Below are positions 1 to 8,772 of a stretch of 64,000 nucleotides of DNA, piece after piece. A program made the translations under genes and the position numbers. The notes under the pieces are model-generated. The model searched no databases. It saw nothing but the letters and a program-made list of their open reading frames with translations, and was not told the origin of the DNA. The first letter of the stretch is position 1. Each line of letters opens with the position of its first letter. Source of the stretch: an uncultured Tenacibaculum sp. (lineage in GTDB: Bacteria > Bacteroidota > Bacteroidia > Flavobacteriales > Flavobacteriaceae); assembly GCF_947498805.1 (NCBI RefSeq), contig NZ_CANMLT010000002.1:62001-126000 (forward strand). Direction: 5' to 3'.

Positions 1-124
1 ATTGAGGCATATTTATGATAACGCACCCAAAAGAGTTTATTTAGATGATCTGATTGATATCCCCCTTCTTTCAGCAGAATCAAATCATACTTTTTTTAAT
101 TTTACATTATCCTACAAAATATAA
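1..124 (+). CDS. C-terminal fragment of an unidentified protein (cut by window edge)
   Basis: A reading frame open from the left edge runs to TAA at 122-124, giving about 40 residues. The last ten or so residues (ending FTLSYKI) alternate hydrophobic and polar side chains and finish in an aromatic-rich strand, which would suit the last strand of an outer-membrane barrel, but this is too little to name a family. It ends just upstream of the rpsF promoter box, so it is probably a separate transcription unit from the ribosomal genes. Confidence 0.45.
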   Translation, partial: LRHIYDNAPKRVYLDDLIDIPLLSAESNHTFFNFTLSYKI

Positions 125-135
125 AAATAACTTCG

Positions 136-143
136 TATATTTG
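136..143 (+). promoter_or_regulatory. rpsF operon promoter, -7 box
   Basis: TATATTTG is a perfect match to the Bacteroidota -7 box TAnnTTTG and ends 33 bp before the rpsF ATG. No clear TTG is seen at the usual -33 distance. Confidence 0.6.
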
Positions 144-176
144 CACGCTTAAAATTAATATTTTAAATAAACAATT

Positions 177-518
177 ATGAATCATTACGAAACTGTTTTC
201 ATTTTGAATCCCGTTTTATCTGAAACTCAGATAAAGGAAGCAGTACAAAAGTTTCAGGACTTATTGACTAGCAAGGGTGCCGAAATGATCCACAAAGAAA
301 ATTGGGGCTTAAAGAAATTAGCTTACCCAATTGAAAAGAAAAAAAGTGGTTTTTATCACTTATTCGAGTTCAAAGCATCAGGTGAGGCTGTAGCTCCGTT
401 TGAATTAGAGTTTAGACGTGACGATAGCGTTATGCGTTATTTAACTGTAAAGTTAGACAAGCACGCGGCTGCTTGGGCAGAGAAGAGAAGAAACCGTGTT
501 AAATCTGAAAAAAAGTAA
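177..518 (+). CDS. rpsF: 30S ribosomal protein S6
   Basis: A 113-residue S6 protein, first gene of a compact three-gene ribosomal operon. S6 binds 16S rRNA in the platform of the small subunit as a heterodimer with S18, which is encoded 3 bp downstream. The N-terminus (MNHYETVFILNP) and the central LKKLAYPIEKK segment are family hallmarks, and the Lys/Arg-rich tail is typical. The length is normal for Bacteroidota. The start is the ATG placed 33 bp after a good TAnnTTTG box. In many bacteria the S6:S18 complex represses this operon through its leader; I did not identify such a leader structure here. Confidence 0.98.
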   Translation: MNHYETVFILNPVLSETQIKEAVQKFQDLLTSKGAEMIHKENWGLKKLAYPIEKKKSGFYHLFEFKASGEAVAPFELEFRRDDSVMRYLTVKLDKHAAAWAEKRRNRVKSEKK

Positions 519-521
519 GAA

Positions 522-818
522 ATGGCATCAATTGATCAACAAGCAGGAGCAGGAAAACAAGGAGATGTAAGATACTTAACTCCTTTAGACATTGAAACTA
601 AAAAAGAAGCAAAATACTGTCGTTTTAAGAAAAACGGTATTAAGTACATCGATTATAAAGATGCTGACTTCTTAATGTATTTAGTAAACGAGCAAGGTAA
701 AATTTTACCTCGTCGTTTAACAGGAACATCTTTAAAATACCAACGTAAAGTGGCTCAAGCTATTAAAAGAGCACGTCACTTAGCTTTAATGCCATACGTA
801 GGTGATATGTTAAAATAA
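522..818 (+). CDS. rpsR: 30S ribosomal protein S18
   Basis: A 98-residue S18, partner of S6 on the small-subunit platform. It is recognised by the segment around [10 protein letters not shown], the motif [15 protein letters not shown] and the downstream [12 protein letters not shown]. It carries about 20 extra N-terminal residues ([19 protein letters not shown]), as is common in Flavobacteriia. One Cys remains (KYCRF), so the multi-Cys zinc-type form is absent. It starts 3 bp after the rpsF stop and lies 15 bp before rplI, so it is co-transcribed and probably translationally coupled. Confidence 0.98.
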   Translation: MASIDQQAGAGKQGDVRYLTPLDIETKKEAKYCRFKKNGIKYIDYKDADFLMYLVNEQGKILPRRLTGTSLKYQRKVAQAIKRARHLALMPYVGDMLK

Positions 819-833
819 TAAAACAGTACGATT

Positions 834-1283
834 ATGGAATTGATATTAAAGCAAGACGTAGAAAACTTAGGTTTTAAAGACGATATCGTAACTGTTAAGA
901 ATGGTTATGGTCGTAACTACTTAATCCCACAAGGATATGCAATTTTAGCTACTTCTTCTGCAAAGAAAGTATTAGCTGAAAACTTAAAACAACGTGCTTA
1001 TAAAGAAGCTAAATTAATAGAAGACGCTACTAAATTAGCTGAAACTGTTAAAGGTTATGAGTTAAAGATTGCTTCTAAAGTAGGATCTGGAGATAAATTA
1101 TTTGGTTCTGTTAACAACATTAATGTTGCAGAAGCTTTAGCTAAAGCAGGAACAGAAGTAGATAAGAAGTTTATCAAAGTTACTGGAGGTAACGTAAAGA
1201 GATTAGGAAAATACAACGCTGCTGTACGTTTACACAGAACTGTTGTAGCTGACATCGTATTTGAAGTAGTTGCTGAGAAGTAA
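834..1283 (+). CDS. rplI: 50S ribosomal protein L9
   Basis: A 149-residue L9, a two-domain protein at the base of the L1 stalk. The N-terminal rRNA-binding domain shows VENLGFKDDIVTVKNGYGRNYLIPQG, which holds the conserved GYGRNYL(I/L)P signature. A long connecting helix follows, then the C-terminal domain with SGDKLFGSV. It is the last gene of the rpsF-rpsR-rplI operon and is followed 30 bp later by a strong intrinsic terminator. Length and gene order are standard. Confidence 0.98.
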   Translation: MELILKQDVENLGFKDDIVTVKNGYGRNYLIPQGYAILATSSAKKVLAENLKQRAYKEAKLIEDATKLAETVKGYELKIASKVGSGDKLFGSVNNINVAEALAKAGTEVDKKFIKVTGGNVKRLGKYNAAVRLHRTVVADIVFEVVAEK

Positions 1284-1313
1284 AACTTGTTAAATACTTG
1301 TTAATAAAAGATT

Positions 1314-1339
1314 AACCCGCTTATTAAAGCGGGTTTTTT
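1314..1339 (+). terminator. Rho-independent terminator of the rpsF-rpsR-rplI operon
   Basis: A 9-bp stem AACCCGCTT (1314-1322) and AAGCGGGTT (1327-1335) with a 4-nt loop, followed by a run of Ts to 1339. Confidence 0.92.
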
Positions 1340-1384
1340 AATTGTGTAATTTTAAGGATAACAAAAACTTATTATTACTCAATT

Positions 1385-4300
1385 ATGAAAAAATTATTAA
1401 CTTTTTCTTTTTTCTTAATGTTTTTAACCGCTGGTATAGCGCAGGTTACTACATCTAAGATTAAAGGGGTTGTTACAGATAATGAAGGGGAACCATTATT
1501 TGGGGCAAACATTGTGGTACTACATGTACCAACAGGAACAGTATCAGGAGCAGTAGCTCAGGATAACGGAAAGTATACAATTCCGAACCTTAGGGTGGGA
1601 GGACCTTATAAAGTAACGTTTAGTTATGTAGGGTTTAAGCCACAAGAAATCAATAATGTATTCTTAACATTAGGGAAAACTACCAATATTGATGGAAAAC
1701 TTTCTGAGGATGGTGAACAATTAGAGGAAGTTGTAATCTCAGCTTCAAAAAGCAAAGTTTTTAATAACGATAGAACAGGTGCACAGACAAGTGTTAGCGC
1801 CAATCAGTTAAAAACATTACCTACAATTTCTAGATCTGCATCAGATTTTACTCGTTTAGAACCTACAGCGAGCAATGGTTCATTTGGAGGAAGAAATGAT
1901 CAATTCAACAATTTTTCACTTGATGGATCTATTTTTAATAACCCATTTGGATTAGATGCTGCAACTCCAGGAGGACAAACAGATTCTCAACCAGTATCAT
2001 TAGACGCAATAGAACAAATATCTGTGTCCACAGCTCCTTACGATGTTACACTTTCAGGATTTACCGGAGCATCAGTAGATGCTGTAACGAAGAGTGGAAC
2101 AAATGAGTTTAAAGGAACGGTTTATGGATTCTATAGAAATGAAGATTTTACAGGAGGAAGTATAGATGGACAAAAAGTTTTTAAACCTAAATTATTACAA
2201 ACGCAATATGGAGCTAGTTTAGGAGGACCAATTATTAAAGACAAGTTGTTTTTCTTTGCAAATTTTGAGAAAGATGTGCGAGAAGATTTAGGTTCAGCTT
2301 TTGTTCCTAATACTGGTTCAGGAGCGATTAATGAATCTAGAGTTTTGGCTTCGGACTTACAATTGGTAAGTAATATTTTATCGCAAATAGATATAGGAAA
2401 CGGACAAATGTATAATCCTGGAGCTTTTCAAGGGTTTACTTTTGATTCTGAATCTACCAAGGGTATTTTTAAATTAGATTGGAATATTAATAAGAAACAC
2501 CGTTTGGCATTTATCTACAATTTCTTAAGAGCTTCAAAAGAAAAGCCAGCGCATCCAACAGCTTTAGGGTTTAGAGGACCAAGTGCAACAACATTACAAT
2601 TCCAAAATACCGGATATGAGATTAATAATAATATAAATTCATTTTTAGTAGAATTGAATTCTACGTTTAATGAAACTACTACAAATAAATTACAAGTTGG
2701 ATATACGCATTTTGATGATTTTAGGAATGCTTTATCTTCACCAGCTCCAACAATTACCATATTAGATGAAAATGCAAGTTCTAATTATATTATAGCAGGA
2801 CATGAACCATTTTCTATCAATAATAAATTAGATCAAAAAGTTTTTCAGTTAACCAATAATATGAACTTTTTTCAAGGAGATCATACTATTACAGTTGGTT
2901 TTTCTTTTGAAAAATTTATGTTCGACAATTCTTTTAATTTAGGTGCTTATGGTGCACAAGGAGTATTCTTTCCATCTGGAACGATTAATGATTTCAGGGC
3001 TACGGCAGGAGATGCTGTTGCAGAAGCTGCCTTAGTAGCAACATATCAAGCTCAATTTAATGCAGCAATAGCAGCAAACAATTCATTATCTAGCAATGGT
3101 ACTGGAAATGCAGGTGGATGGGCGTTGGCAGAAACGAATGTTGGTCAATTAGCTTTTTATACACAAGATGAATGGGAAGTTAATGATAATTTGAAATTAA
3201 CTTTTGGTATTCGTTTCGACAAACCATTGTTTTTTGATTCTGCAGAGAAGGCACAAGATGTAATTGATAACGCATGTTGTTTTGCTCCAAATATTCCGTA
3301 TCATAATCCGAATACAAATGAAACAGTATTCTTAGATAACAGAAAGATGCCTACAAACGAATGGTTAATTTCACCTAGATTTGGATTTAATTGGGATGTT
3401 AATGGAGAAAAGAAGTTGCAAGTAAGAGGAGGAACAGGTCTATTTACAGGACGTTTACCATTTGTTTGGTTAGGAAATCAAATTGCAAATCCGAATGTAT
3501 TCTTCTATCAAATGGTAGATCCAGATTTTCAATTTCCACAAGTATGGAGAACAAATATTGGAGCAGACTACAAGTTTGAAAATGGTTTTGTAGTCACTGG
3601 AGATATTGCTTATACAAAAGATATTAATGGAGCTCATGTGCAAAATTGGGGATTAAGAAGCCCTACAGGAACTTTAAATGGAAACGGTGATAATAGAGCC
3701 GTTTATTTACCGGGTGATGTAGGAAATAATGCCTATGTCTTTACAAATTCTGATAAAGGAAGAATTTTTAATGCATCTTTAAAAATTGAAAAGTCATTTG
3801 AAAATGGACTCTATGCTAATATTGCTTATAGTTACTTGAATTCAAAAGATGTAAATTCAATTGAGGCAGAAATTACAGGAGATGCATTTGCTTTTAATCC
3901 AGTAGTTGGAAATGCAAATAATGATGTATTAGCATTTTCTAGATATGGAGATACTCATAGAGTTATTGGAGTGGCTTCTAAAAAGTTTAATTATGGAGGA
4001 GATAAGTTTGCAACTACCATTTCTACCTTTTTCGAATATGCAAAAGGAGGTAGGTTTAATTATACCTATGGAGGAGATATCAATAATGATGGCTCTATCT
4101 TAAATGACCTTTTATATGTTCCTACAGATGCTGAAATAGATCAAATGAACTTCGATCCAGCAAACAACCCTGTTACCACTCAAAGAGAGGGATTAAAGCA
4201 ATATATTGCTCAGGATGAATATTTAAGTGGAAGAAGAGGGCAATACGTGGAAAGATATGGAGCATTGGCACCGTGGAGAGGCCGTTGGGATGTGAAAATA

Positions 4301-4567
4301 TTACAAGATTTTAATATTAATGTTGCTGAAGGAAAACAAAATACCATTCAGGTAAGTTTAGATATCTTAAATTTTGGAAACCTACTAAATTCTGAATGGG
4401 GTGTAGTGCAACAAGTTGGTAATGTACAACCGTTAGGAGTATCTGTAGATCAAAATACATTGACTCCAACATATACATTTGATCCAAGTTTGACATCTAC
4501 TTTTGTGCCAGACACAAGTTTACAATCTCGTTGGCAAATGCAGTTAGGATTACGTTATATTTTCTAA
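1385..4567 (+). CDS. TonB-dependent receptor, Oar-like, with N-terminal carboxypeptidase-regulatory-like domain
   Basis: A 1060-residue outer-membrane receptor. A signal peptide covers about residues 1-19 (cleavage near GIAQ). A carboxypeptidase-regulatory-like beta-sandwich covers about 24-105 (IKGVVTDNEGEPLFGANIVV). A TonB-box-like segment follows (QLEEVVISAS, about 112-121). The plug covers about 125-250 (NNFSLDGSIFNNPFG, then GASVDAVTKSGTNEFKG), and a long barrel ends in QLGLRYIF with a C-terminal Phe. The plug wording matches the Oar-like group of Bacteroidota receptors rather than a SusC with an adjacent SusD, and no SusD follows. The substrate cannot be read from sequence. The gene stands alone between two terminators. 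Energy would come from TonB/ExbBD encoded elsewhere. Confidence 0.93.
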   Translation: MKKLLTFSFFLMFLTAGIAQVTTSKIKGVVTDNEGEPLFGANIVVLHVPTGTVSGAVAQDNGKYTIPNLRVGGPYKVTFSYVGFKPQEINNVFLTLGKTTNIDGKLSEDGEQLEEVVISASKSKVFNNDRTGAQTSVSANQLKTLPTISRSASDFTRLEPTASNGSFGGRNDQFNNFSLDGSIFNNPFGLDAATPGGQTDSQPVSLDAIEQISVSTAPYDVTLSGFTGASVDAVTKSGTNEFKGTVYGFYRNEDFTGGSIDGQKVFKPKLLQTQYGASLGGPIIKDKLFFFANFEKDVREDLGSAFVPNTGSGAINESRVLASDLQLVSNILSQIDIGNGQMYNPGAFQGFTFDSESTKGIFKLDWNINKKHRLAFIYNFLRASKEKPAHPTALGFRGPSATTLQFQNTGYEINNNINSFLVELNSTFNETTTNKLQVGYTHFDDFRNALSSPAPTITILDENASSNYIIAGHEPFSINNKLDQKVFQLTNNMNFFQGDHTITVGFSFEKFMFDNSFNLGAYGAQGVFFPSGTINDFRATAGDAVAEAALVATYQAQFNAAIAANNSLSSNGTGNAGGWALAETNVGQLAFYTQDEWEVNDNLKLTFGIRFDKPLFFDSAEKAQDVIDNACCFAPNIPYHNPNTNETVFLDNRKMPTNEWLISPRFGFNWDVNGEKKLQVRGGTGLFTGRLPFVWLGNQIANPNVFFYQMVDPDFQFPQVWRTNIGADYKFENGFVVTGDIAYTKDINGAHVQNWGLRSPTGTLNGNGDNRAVYLPGDVGNNAYVFTNSDKGRIFNASLKIEKSFENGLYANIAYSYLNSKDVNSIEAEITGDAFAFNPVVGNANNDVLAFSRYGDTHRVIGVASKKFNYGGDKFATTISTFFEYAKGGRFNYTYGGDINNDGSILNDLLYVPTDAEIDQMNFDPANNPVTTQREGLKQYIAQDEYLSGRRGQYVERYGALAPWRGRWDVKILQDFNINVAEGKQNTIQVSLDILNFGNLLNSEWGVVQQVGNVQPLGVSVDQNTLTPTYTFDPSLTSTFVPDTSLQSRWQMQLGLRYIF

Positions 4568-4590
4568 AAAACAACTTACAATTGTTAATA

Positions 4591-4618
4591 AAAAACTACT
4601 CTTTTTAGGGTAGTTTTT
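4591..4618 (+). terminator. Terminator of the TonB-dependent receptor gene
   Basis: AAAAACTAC (4591-4599) pairs with GTAGTTTTT (4610-4618), extended by one G-T and one C-G pair around loop 4602-4607. It starts 24 bp after the receptor stop codon. Confidence 0.8.
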
Positions 4619-4632
4619 AGGTTTTTAGCCAA

Positions 4633-4756
4633 ATAAAGGGGGATTTTCCTTATAAAAACTTAAAAATAATAGAGATATTTGTTAAAGTAAATAAAGATAG
4701 GGGACTTTATTACGAACGTTTAAAATATAATCTTTGAGGGGTTGGTTATATTTTAA
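4633..4756. repeat. Intergenic element copy A (about 124 bp), paired with 6111-6234
   Basis: By eye this stretch aligns over its whole length with 6111-6234 in the same orientation. Shared blocks in the same order are ATAAAGGGG, AGAGATATTTGT (identical, offset 38 in both), an AGGGGA block, a TTTATT block, AAC(G/A)TT and TCTTT(G/T)AGGGGT. Both copies stop 1-3 bp before a strong hairpin terminator. Identity is clearly above background in these blocks and weak between them. It is either a diverged duplicate or two copies of a regulatory or small-RNA element. I know no family that fits. Confidence 0.5.
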
Positions 4757-4757
4757 A

Positions 4758-4790
4758 AAAAACTCTGACTTACCCAAGTCAGAGTTTTTG
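4758..4790. terminator. Bidirectional terminator downstream of lysA
   Basis: A 14-bp perfect stem AAAAACTCTGACTT (4758-4771) and AAGTCAGAGTTTTT (4776-4789) with loop ACCC. It lies 5 bp beyond the lysA stop on the minus strand and has T runs in both directions. Confidence 0.92.
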
Positions 4791-4794
4791 TTTT

Positions 4795-6000
4795 TTAAAG
4801 AGAAACTTCGATTTGATTTTTTATAATGTCATCGAACGTTTCTCTTTTTCTTATTAGATAATCTTTTCCATTATAAAGCATTACTTCCGCAGGTCTATAT
4901 CTTGAGTTATAGTTGGAAGCCATAGAATAACAATATGCACCTGCATTATGGAAGCATAAAACATCATCTTCCGCTATTTCATTGATTCTTCGATTCGAAC
5001 CAAAAGTGTCAGTTTCACAAATATATCCTACAATGCTATAATAACGTTCTCGTCCTTTTGGATTCGATAGGTTTTCTATTTGATGGTATGAATTGTAAAA
5101 CATTGGTCGTATTAAGTGATTTAAACCTGAATCTATTCCTGCAAATACCGTTGAAGTGGTTTGCTTAATCACATTAACCTTTGCTAAAAAGTATCCAGAT
5201 TGACTTACTAAAAATTTACCTGGCTCAAACATCAAGGTTAGTTCTTTACCATATTCTTTGCAAAACTCATTAAATCTCTTAGAAAGTTTTGTACCTAACT
5301 CTTCGATATTAGTAGATATATCTCCTGTTTTATAAGGAACTTTAAATCCGCTACCAAAATCAATAAAGTCAATATTGTCAAATTGTTTAGCTACTTCGAA
5401 TAAGATTTCTGATGCGCGTAAAAAAGTATCTATATCTAAGATATCTGAACCAGTATGCATGTGAATTCCGTTAATTCTCATTCCAGTATTTTCTACCACT
5501 CTTTTTATATGTGGTACTTGGTGTATAGAGATACCAAACTTAGAATCGATATGTCCTACCGATATTTTACTATTCCCACCGGCCATAATATGTGGGTTAA
5601 TACGAATACAAACCGGTATTTTAGGATTGTTTTGTCCGAATAATTCTAAAATAGATAAGTTATCTATATTAATTTGTACCCCAAGTTTCGCAACGTCTTC
5701 AATTTCTTTTAAAGAAACTCCATTAGGCGTATAAATGATGTTTTTAGGATCAAAGCCAGCTAATAGACCTAACTTGACCTCTTGTATAGAAACTGTGTCT
5801 AAACCGCTTTTTAAAGAGTTAAAAACCTTTAAGATATTGATGTTTGATAGAGCTTTGGCGGCATAGTTTATTTTAACACGTTTGACCTTTGAAAATGCAG
5901 AAGTAATTTTTTTATACTGACCTTTTATTATATCAGTATCATAAACATACAACGGACTTCCATAAGTCTCTGTCAATTTCAATAATTTGTTTCTATCCAT
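4795..6000 (-). CDS. lysA: Diaminopimelate decarboxylase
   Basis: A 401-residue PLP enzyme (fold type III) that decarboxylates meso-diaminopimelate to L-lysine, the last step of lysine synthesis in the cytosol. The PLP lysine is K49 in NYAAKA. Other family marks are the SKFGI segment, the HMHTGSDI loop, EPGK (usually EPGR), the active-site Cys in ICETDTF and the C-terminal YNSRYRP. DapD, an earlier enzyme of the same pathway, is encoded at 22182. The gene is monocistronic, with its own promoter (6020-6050) and terminator (4758-4790). Carboxynorspermidine decarboxylase is the main look-alike; CETDTF and length favour LysA. Confidence 0.92.
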   Translation of the reverse strand: MDRNKLLKLTETYGSPLYVYDTDIIKGQYKKITSAFSKVKRVKINYAAKALSNINILKVFNSLKSGLDTVSIQEVKLGLLAGFDPKNIIYTPNGVSLKEIEDVAKLGVQINIDNLSILELFGQNNPKIPVCIRINPHIMAGGNSKISVGHIDSKFGISIHQVPHIKRVVENTGMRINGIHMHTGSDILDIDTFLRASEILFEVAKQFDNIDFIDFGSGFKVPYKTGDISTNIEELGTKLSKRFNEFCKEYGKELTLMFEPGKFLVSQSGYFLAKVNVIKQTTSTVFAGIDSGLNHLIRPMFYNSYHQIENLSNPKGRERYYSIVGYICETDTFGSNRRINEIAEDDVLCFHNAGAYCYSMASNYNSRYRPAEVMLYNGKDYLIRKRETFDDIIKNQIEVSL

Positions 6001-6019
6001 TTTTTTAGTATTTGGGCAG

Positions 6020-6050
6020 TAAAAGTAGGATGGAGGCCTTATTGAGACAA
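6020..6050 (-). promoter_or_regulatory. lysA promoter
   Basis: Read on the minus strand: TTG (6048-6050), a 20-bp spacer, then TACTTTTA (6020-6027), which matches TAnnTTTG except the last base. It ends 19 bp upstream of the lysA ATG. Confidence 0.55.
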
Positions 6051-6110
6051 TTAAATTAAAGAAATAAACAAATCGATTTTTTTTGTGAAATAAAGATGTT
6101 TATACCCTCT

Positions 6111-6234
6111 ATAAAGGGGAAATAACCTATTGCATAATTTTAGAAAGTAGAGATATTTGTAACGAAATAAAAATAAGGGGATTTATTTCAAACATTATGA
6201 TGTTTTCTTTTAGGGGTGGAAAATGTCATAAAAA
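6111..6234. repeat. Intergenic element copy B (about 124 bp), paired with 4633-4756
   Basis: The second copy of the element described at 4633-4756. In this copy a TTG (6130-6132) stands 19 bp upstream of GATATTTG (6152-6159), a 7 of 8 match to the -7 box. A plus-strand transcript starting near 6165 and ending at the 6237-6264 hairpin, about 100 nt, is therefore possible. I see no credible short reading frame in it. Confidence 0.5.
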
Positions 6235-6236
6235 AT

Positions 6237-6264
6237 AAAGCACTGGGTGTACACCAGTGCTTTT
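6237..6264. terminator. Terminator downstream of pepT
   Basis: The stem AAAGCACTGG (6237-6246) pairs with CCAGTGCTTT (6254-6263). It lies 28 bp past the pepT stop, with a T-rich stretch on the minus strand and TTTT on the plus strand, so it may also end a plus-strand transcript from the element at 6111-6234. Confidence 0.88.
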
Positions 6265-6291
6265 AATATTATCATATAATTTGGAAGTAAA

Positions 6292-7530
6292 TTATTTAAA
6301 TTTCCCCCCTACTTTTTGAGCAATTCCAACAATAACTTCACTTGCCTTTACAATACTTTCTGCAGGTACGTATTCATAACGACCGTGGAAGTTATGTCCT
6401 CCAGCAAAAATATTCGGACAAGGTAATCCTTTATAAGAAAGCTGAGAACCGTCTGTTCCTCCTCTAATAGGCTTAATTAAAGGTGTAATTCCCATATCCT
6501 TCATCACTTCTTCAGCAATATCTACAATATGCATTACAGGTGTTACTTTCTCTTTCATATTGAAGTATTGATCTTTAATTTCAACAGAAACTAACTTCTT
6601 ACCTTGCTTTGCATTTAATACTTCTGCTAAGTCTAGAACGGCTTTTTTACGGTTATTAAATTGCTCCATATCGTGATCACGAATAATGTAATGTAGCTTT
6701 GTTTGTTCTACTTTACCTTCCATGTGATGTAAGTGGAAGAAACCTTCATAACCAGTAGTTCTTTCAGGAACTTCATCCTCAGGTAAAGCGTTTATAAACT
6801 CGCTCGCAATTAACATAGAGTTAATCATTTTCCCTTTAGCATATCCAGGATGTACAATTTTTCCATCGATTGTAACGGTTGCACCAGCGGCATTAAAGTT
6901 TTCATACTCTAATTCACCGATTTGACTACCATCCATGGTATAGGCCCATTCAGCACCAAACTTTTCAACATCAAATAAATGTGCTCCTTTTCCTACTTCT
7001 TCATCAGGAGTAAAGCAGATTCTGATTTTACCATGCTTAATTTCTGGATTCTGAATTAAATATTCCATTGCAGAAACTATTTCAGTAACCCCAGCTTTAT
7101 CATCTGCACCTAATAGGGTAGTACCATCGGTAGTGATAATTGTTTGTCCTTTATATTGTAATAAATCCTCGAAATAATCTGGAGACAATACGATATTTTG
7201 CTCTTCATTAAGCATAATATCTTTTCCATCATAGTTTTCATGAACTTGAGGCTTTACATTTGCTCCTGTAAAATCAGGACTTGTATCAATATGCGCTACA
7301 AATCCAATGGTTGGTACTTCGTAATCTAAATTACTTGGTAAGGTTGCCATTAAATAGCAATTTTCATCCAATTCAACATCCTCCATTCCAATTTCCTTTA
7401 GTTCTTGCTCTAAAACACGAGCTAAGTCCCATTGTTTTGCAGTACTTGGAAACGCAGGATTGTTAGGATCACTTTCAGTATCTATGGTAACGTATTTGAT
7501 AAACCTATCAATAATATGTTGTTGATTCAT
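6292..7530 (-). CDS. pepT: Peptidase T (tripeptide aminopeptidase, M20B)
   Basis: A 412-residue cytosolic dizinc aminopeptidase that removes N-terminal residues from tripeptides. Family marks in order are VAHIDTSPD (first zinc His and catalytic Asp, about residues 78-86), LLGADDKAG (bridging Asp), TPDEEVGKG (catalytic Glu plus zinc Glu), the lid/dimerisation domain, and GGTDGSQLS with HNFHGRYE near the C-terminus. Length equals the enterobacterial enzyme. It has its own promoter box and terminator, so it is probably transcribed separately from the DUF3810 gene upstream, although read-through is possible across the 41-bp gap. Confidence 0.96.
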   Translation of the reverse strand: MNQQHIIDRFIKYVTIDTESDPNNPAFPSTAKQWDLARVLEQELKEIGMEDVELDENCYLMATLPSNLDYEVPTIGFVAHIDTSPDFTGANVKPQVHENYDGKDIMLNEEQNIVLSPDYFEDLLQYKGQTIITTDGTTLLGADDKAGVTEIVSAMEYLIQNPEIKHGKIRICFTPDEEVGKGAHLFDVEKFGAEWAYTMDGSQIGELEYENFNAAGATVTIDGKIVHPGYAKGKMINSMLIASEFINALPEDEVPERTTGYEGFFHLHHMEGKVEQTKLHYIIRDHDMEQFNNRKKAVLDLAEVLNAKQGKKLVSVEIKDQYFNMKEKVTPVMHIVDIAEEVMKDMGITPLIKPIRGGTDGSQLSYKGLPCPNIFAGGHNFHGRYEYVPAESIVKASEVIVGIAQKVGGKFK

Positions 7531-7549
7531 TATAATAAATTTTGGAGCT

Positions 7550-7557
7550 CAAAAATA
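7550..7557 (-). promoter_or_regulatory. pepT promoter, -7 box
   Basis: On the minus strand TATTTTTG perfectly matches TAnnTTTG and ends 19 bp upstream of the pepT ATG. It sits in the short gap after the DUF3810 gene; no TTG lies at the normal -33 distance. Confidence 0.5.
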
Positions 7558-7571
7558 GCTAATTTTATGTA

Positions 7572-8645
7572 TTATAGTGTTTGTTTTTCAAAATAAGCTA
7601 TCAACAAATCTACCACATAACTGTACGATTTTATCCCTTGAGATTGATTATTGGCTTTTAAATAAGAATTATACCCTTTTTTTAAATATGGTTCTATTGG
7701 GTTTTCGAATTGTTTCCAATGTAAATAACTATCTCTAAAGTCTTTATAGATACCTATATGAACCGTCTTTTTAATTGTGTCAGCTGTAGTTTTATCTCGT
7801 TTAGAAAGTTCTATAATACAGTATCTATAGGCCATTCTATATCCTGAATATTGAAAATACACATCTGAATTATGAGTACAGGCTAAAAAACTAACAAAAT
7901 TAGCGTCGTTTTCGGCAGACCAACCAATTTGATGTCCCATTTCATGACAAGTAGTTGCTGGGTACCCTGTTTTAGGAATCATATCATTAATCTGTGCTTC
8001 TCCAGTAATGGGATTAATATAACCTGAGGTTCCATTATAAGATTGAAATAAACTGACCAATGAGCTTTTAATAGAAGAGAAATTATATGCGAATTGAGGA
8101 AGCTTTTTTGACATGTTGTTGAAACCGTTGGGAGCAAGTTTGTAGATTTCCTTTACACTATAAGGTACTTCAACTTTTAGGGTGTCATTTTGGGTTATTT
8201 GCAATTGAAGAGCGTTTAATTTTTCAACGATACTTTGCGTGGTTTGAATCAGTTGTTCATTAGTGTATGCTCCTTGTGTTAACCCTAAATTTTTAGCCAA
8301 AGGTTCTCTAAAGTAATTCAATCCCCAAAAAGTATAAAAGCAGCAGTAGATGATGGACAAAATACTTGTGAATTTTAGTAATTGTGCTATAAAATTCTTA
8401 CCTTTAGTTATAATCAATTTATAAATTGCCTTCAGTAAAAGAAAAAGGAGTACGAGACCCAATGCGTCTCCAAAAGAAAAAGGAATCCAACCAAGTATTA
8501 GACGAAAAGCACTTGAAATATAAGGATATAGTCCATTACTGTAGTAATGTTCAATTAAGTGCGACTTTTGGCTTAAAAATTGCACAACTAGAACCTGGAT
8601 AGGAAGTAATAAACTTAAAAAAAGGTGTTTTTTAGAGTATCGCAT
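7572..8645 (-). CDS. DUF3810 family membrane protein with zinc-protease-like motif
   Basis: 357 residues. Three hydrophobic segments lie in the first ~120 residues (about 8-25, 52-72, 88-110), followed by a soluble domain carrying TTCHEMGHQIGW, an HExxH zinc-protease motif, with ENDANF about ten residues later supplying a possible third ligand Glu. This fits DUF3810, a Bacteroidota family with no function known to me. The motif and topology suggest a membrane-anchored metallopeptidase, but that is inference. It is divergent from dnaB with only 127 bp between them. Confidence 0.85.
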   Translation of the reverse strand: MRYSKKHLFLSLLLPIQVLVVQFLSQKSHLIEHYYSNGLYPYISSAFRLILGWIPFSFGDALGLVLLFLLLKAIYKLIITKGKNFIAQLLKFTSILSIIYCCFYTFWGLNYFREPLAKNLGLTQGAYTNEQLIQTTQSIVEKLNALQLQITQNDTLKVEVPYSVKEIYKLAPNGFNNMSKKLPQFAYNFSSIKSSLVSLFQSYNGTSGYINPITGEAQINDMIPKTGYPATTCHEMGHQIGWSAENDANFVSFLACTHNSDVYFQYSGYRMAYRYCIIELSKRDKTTADTIKKTVHIGIYKDFRDSYLHWKQFENPIEPYLKKGYNSYLKANNQSQGIKSYSYVVDLLIAYFEKQTL

Positions 8646-8650
8646 AAAGC

Positions 8651-8682
8651 CAAAAATAAGAAAGTATAAACGTTATCAACAA
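8651..8682 (-). promoter_or_regulatory. DUF3810 gene promoter
   Basis: On the minus strand TTG (8680-8682, or 8677-8679) is followed by TATTTTTG (8651-8658), a perfect -7 box. The box ends 5 bp before the ATG, so the transcript would have almost no leader. Confidence 0.6.
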
Positions 8683-8759
8683 GTTAATAACATTTTTATT
8701 TACATAAAATGTGCAAAATAAAAAGCAGGGTAGCTCCTATAAATATCATCATAAAAAAT

Positions 8760-8767
8760 TACATTTG
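8760..8767 (+). promoter_or_regulatory. dnaB promoter, -7 box
   Basis: TACATTTG is a perfect -7 box ending 5 bp before the dnaB ATG. The predicted start of transcription is at or near the ATG. No TTG is seen near -33. Confidence 0.5.
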
Positions 8768-8772
8768 CTGTT

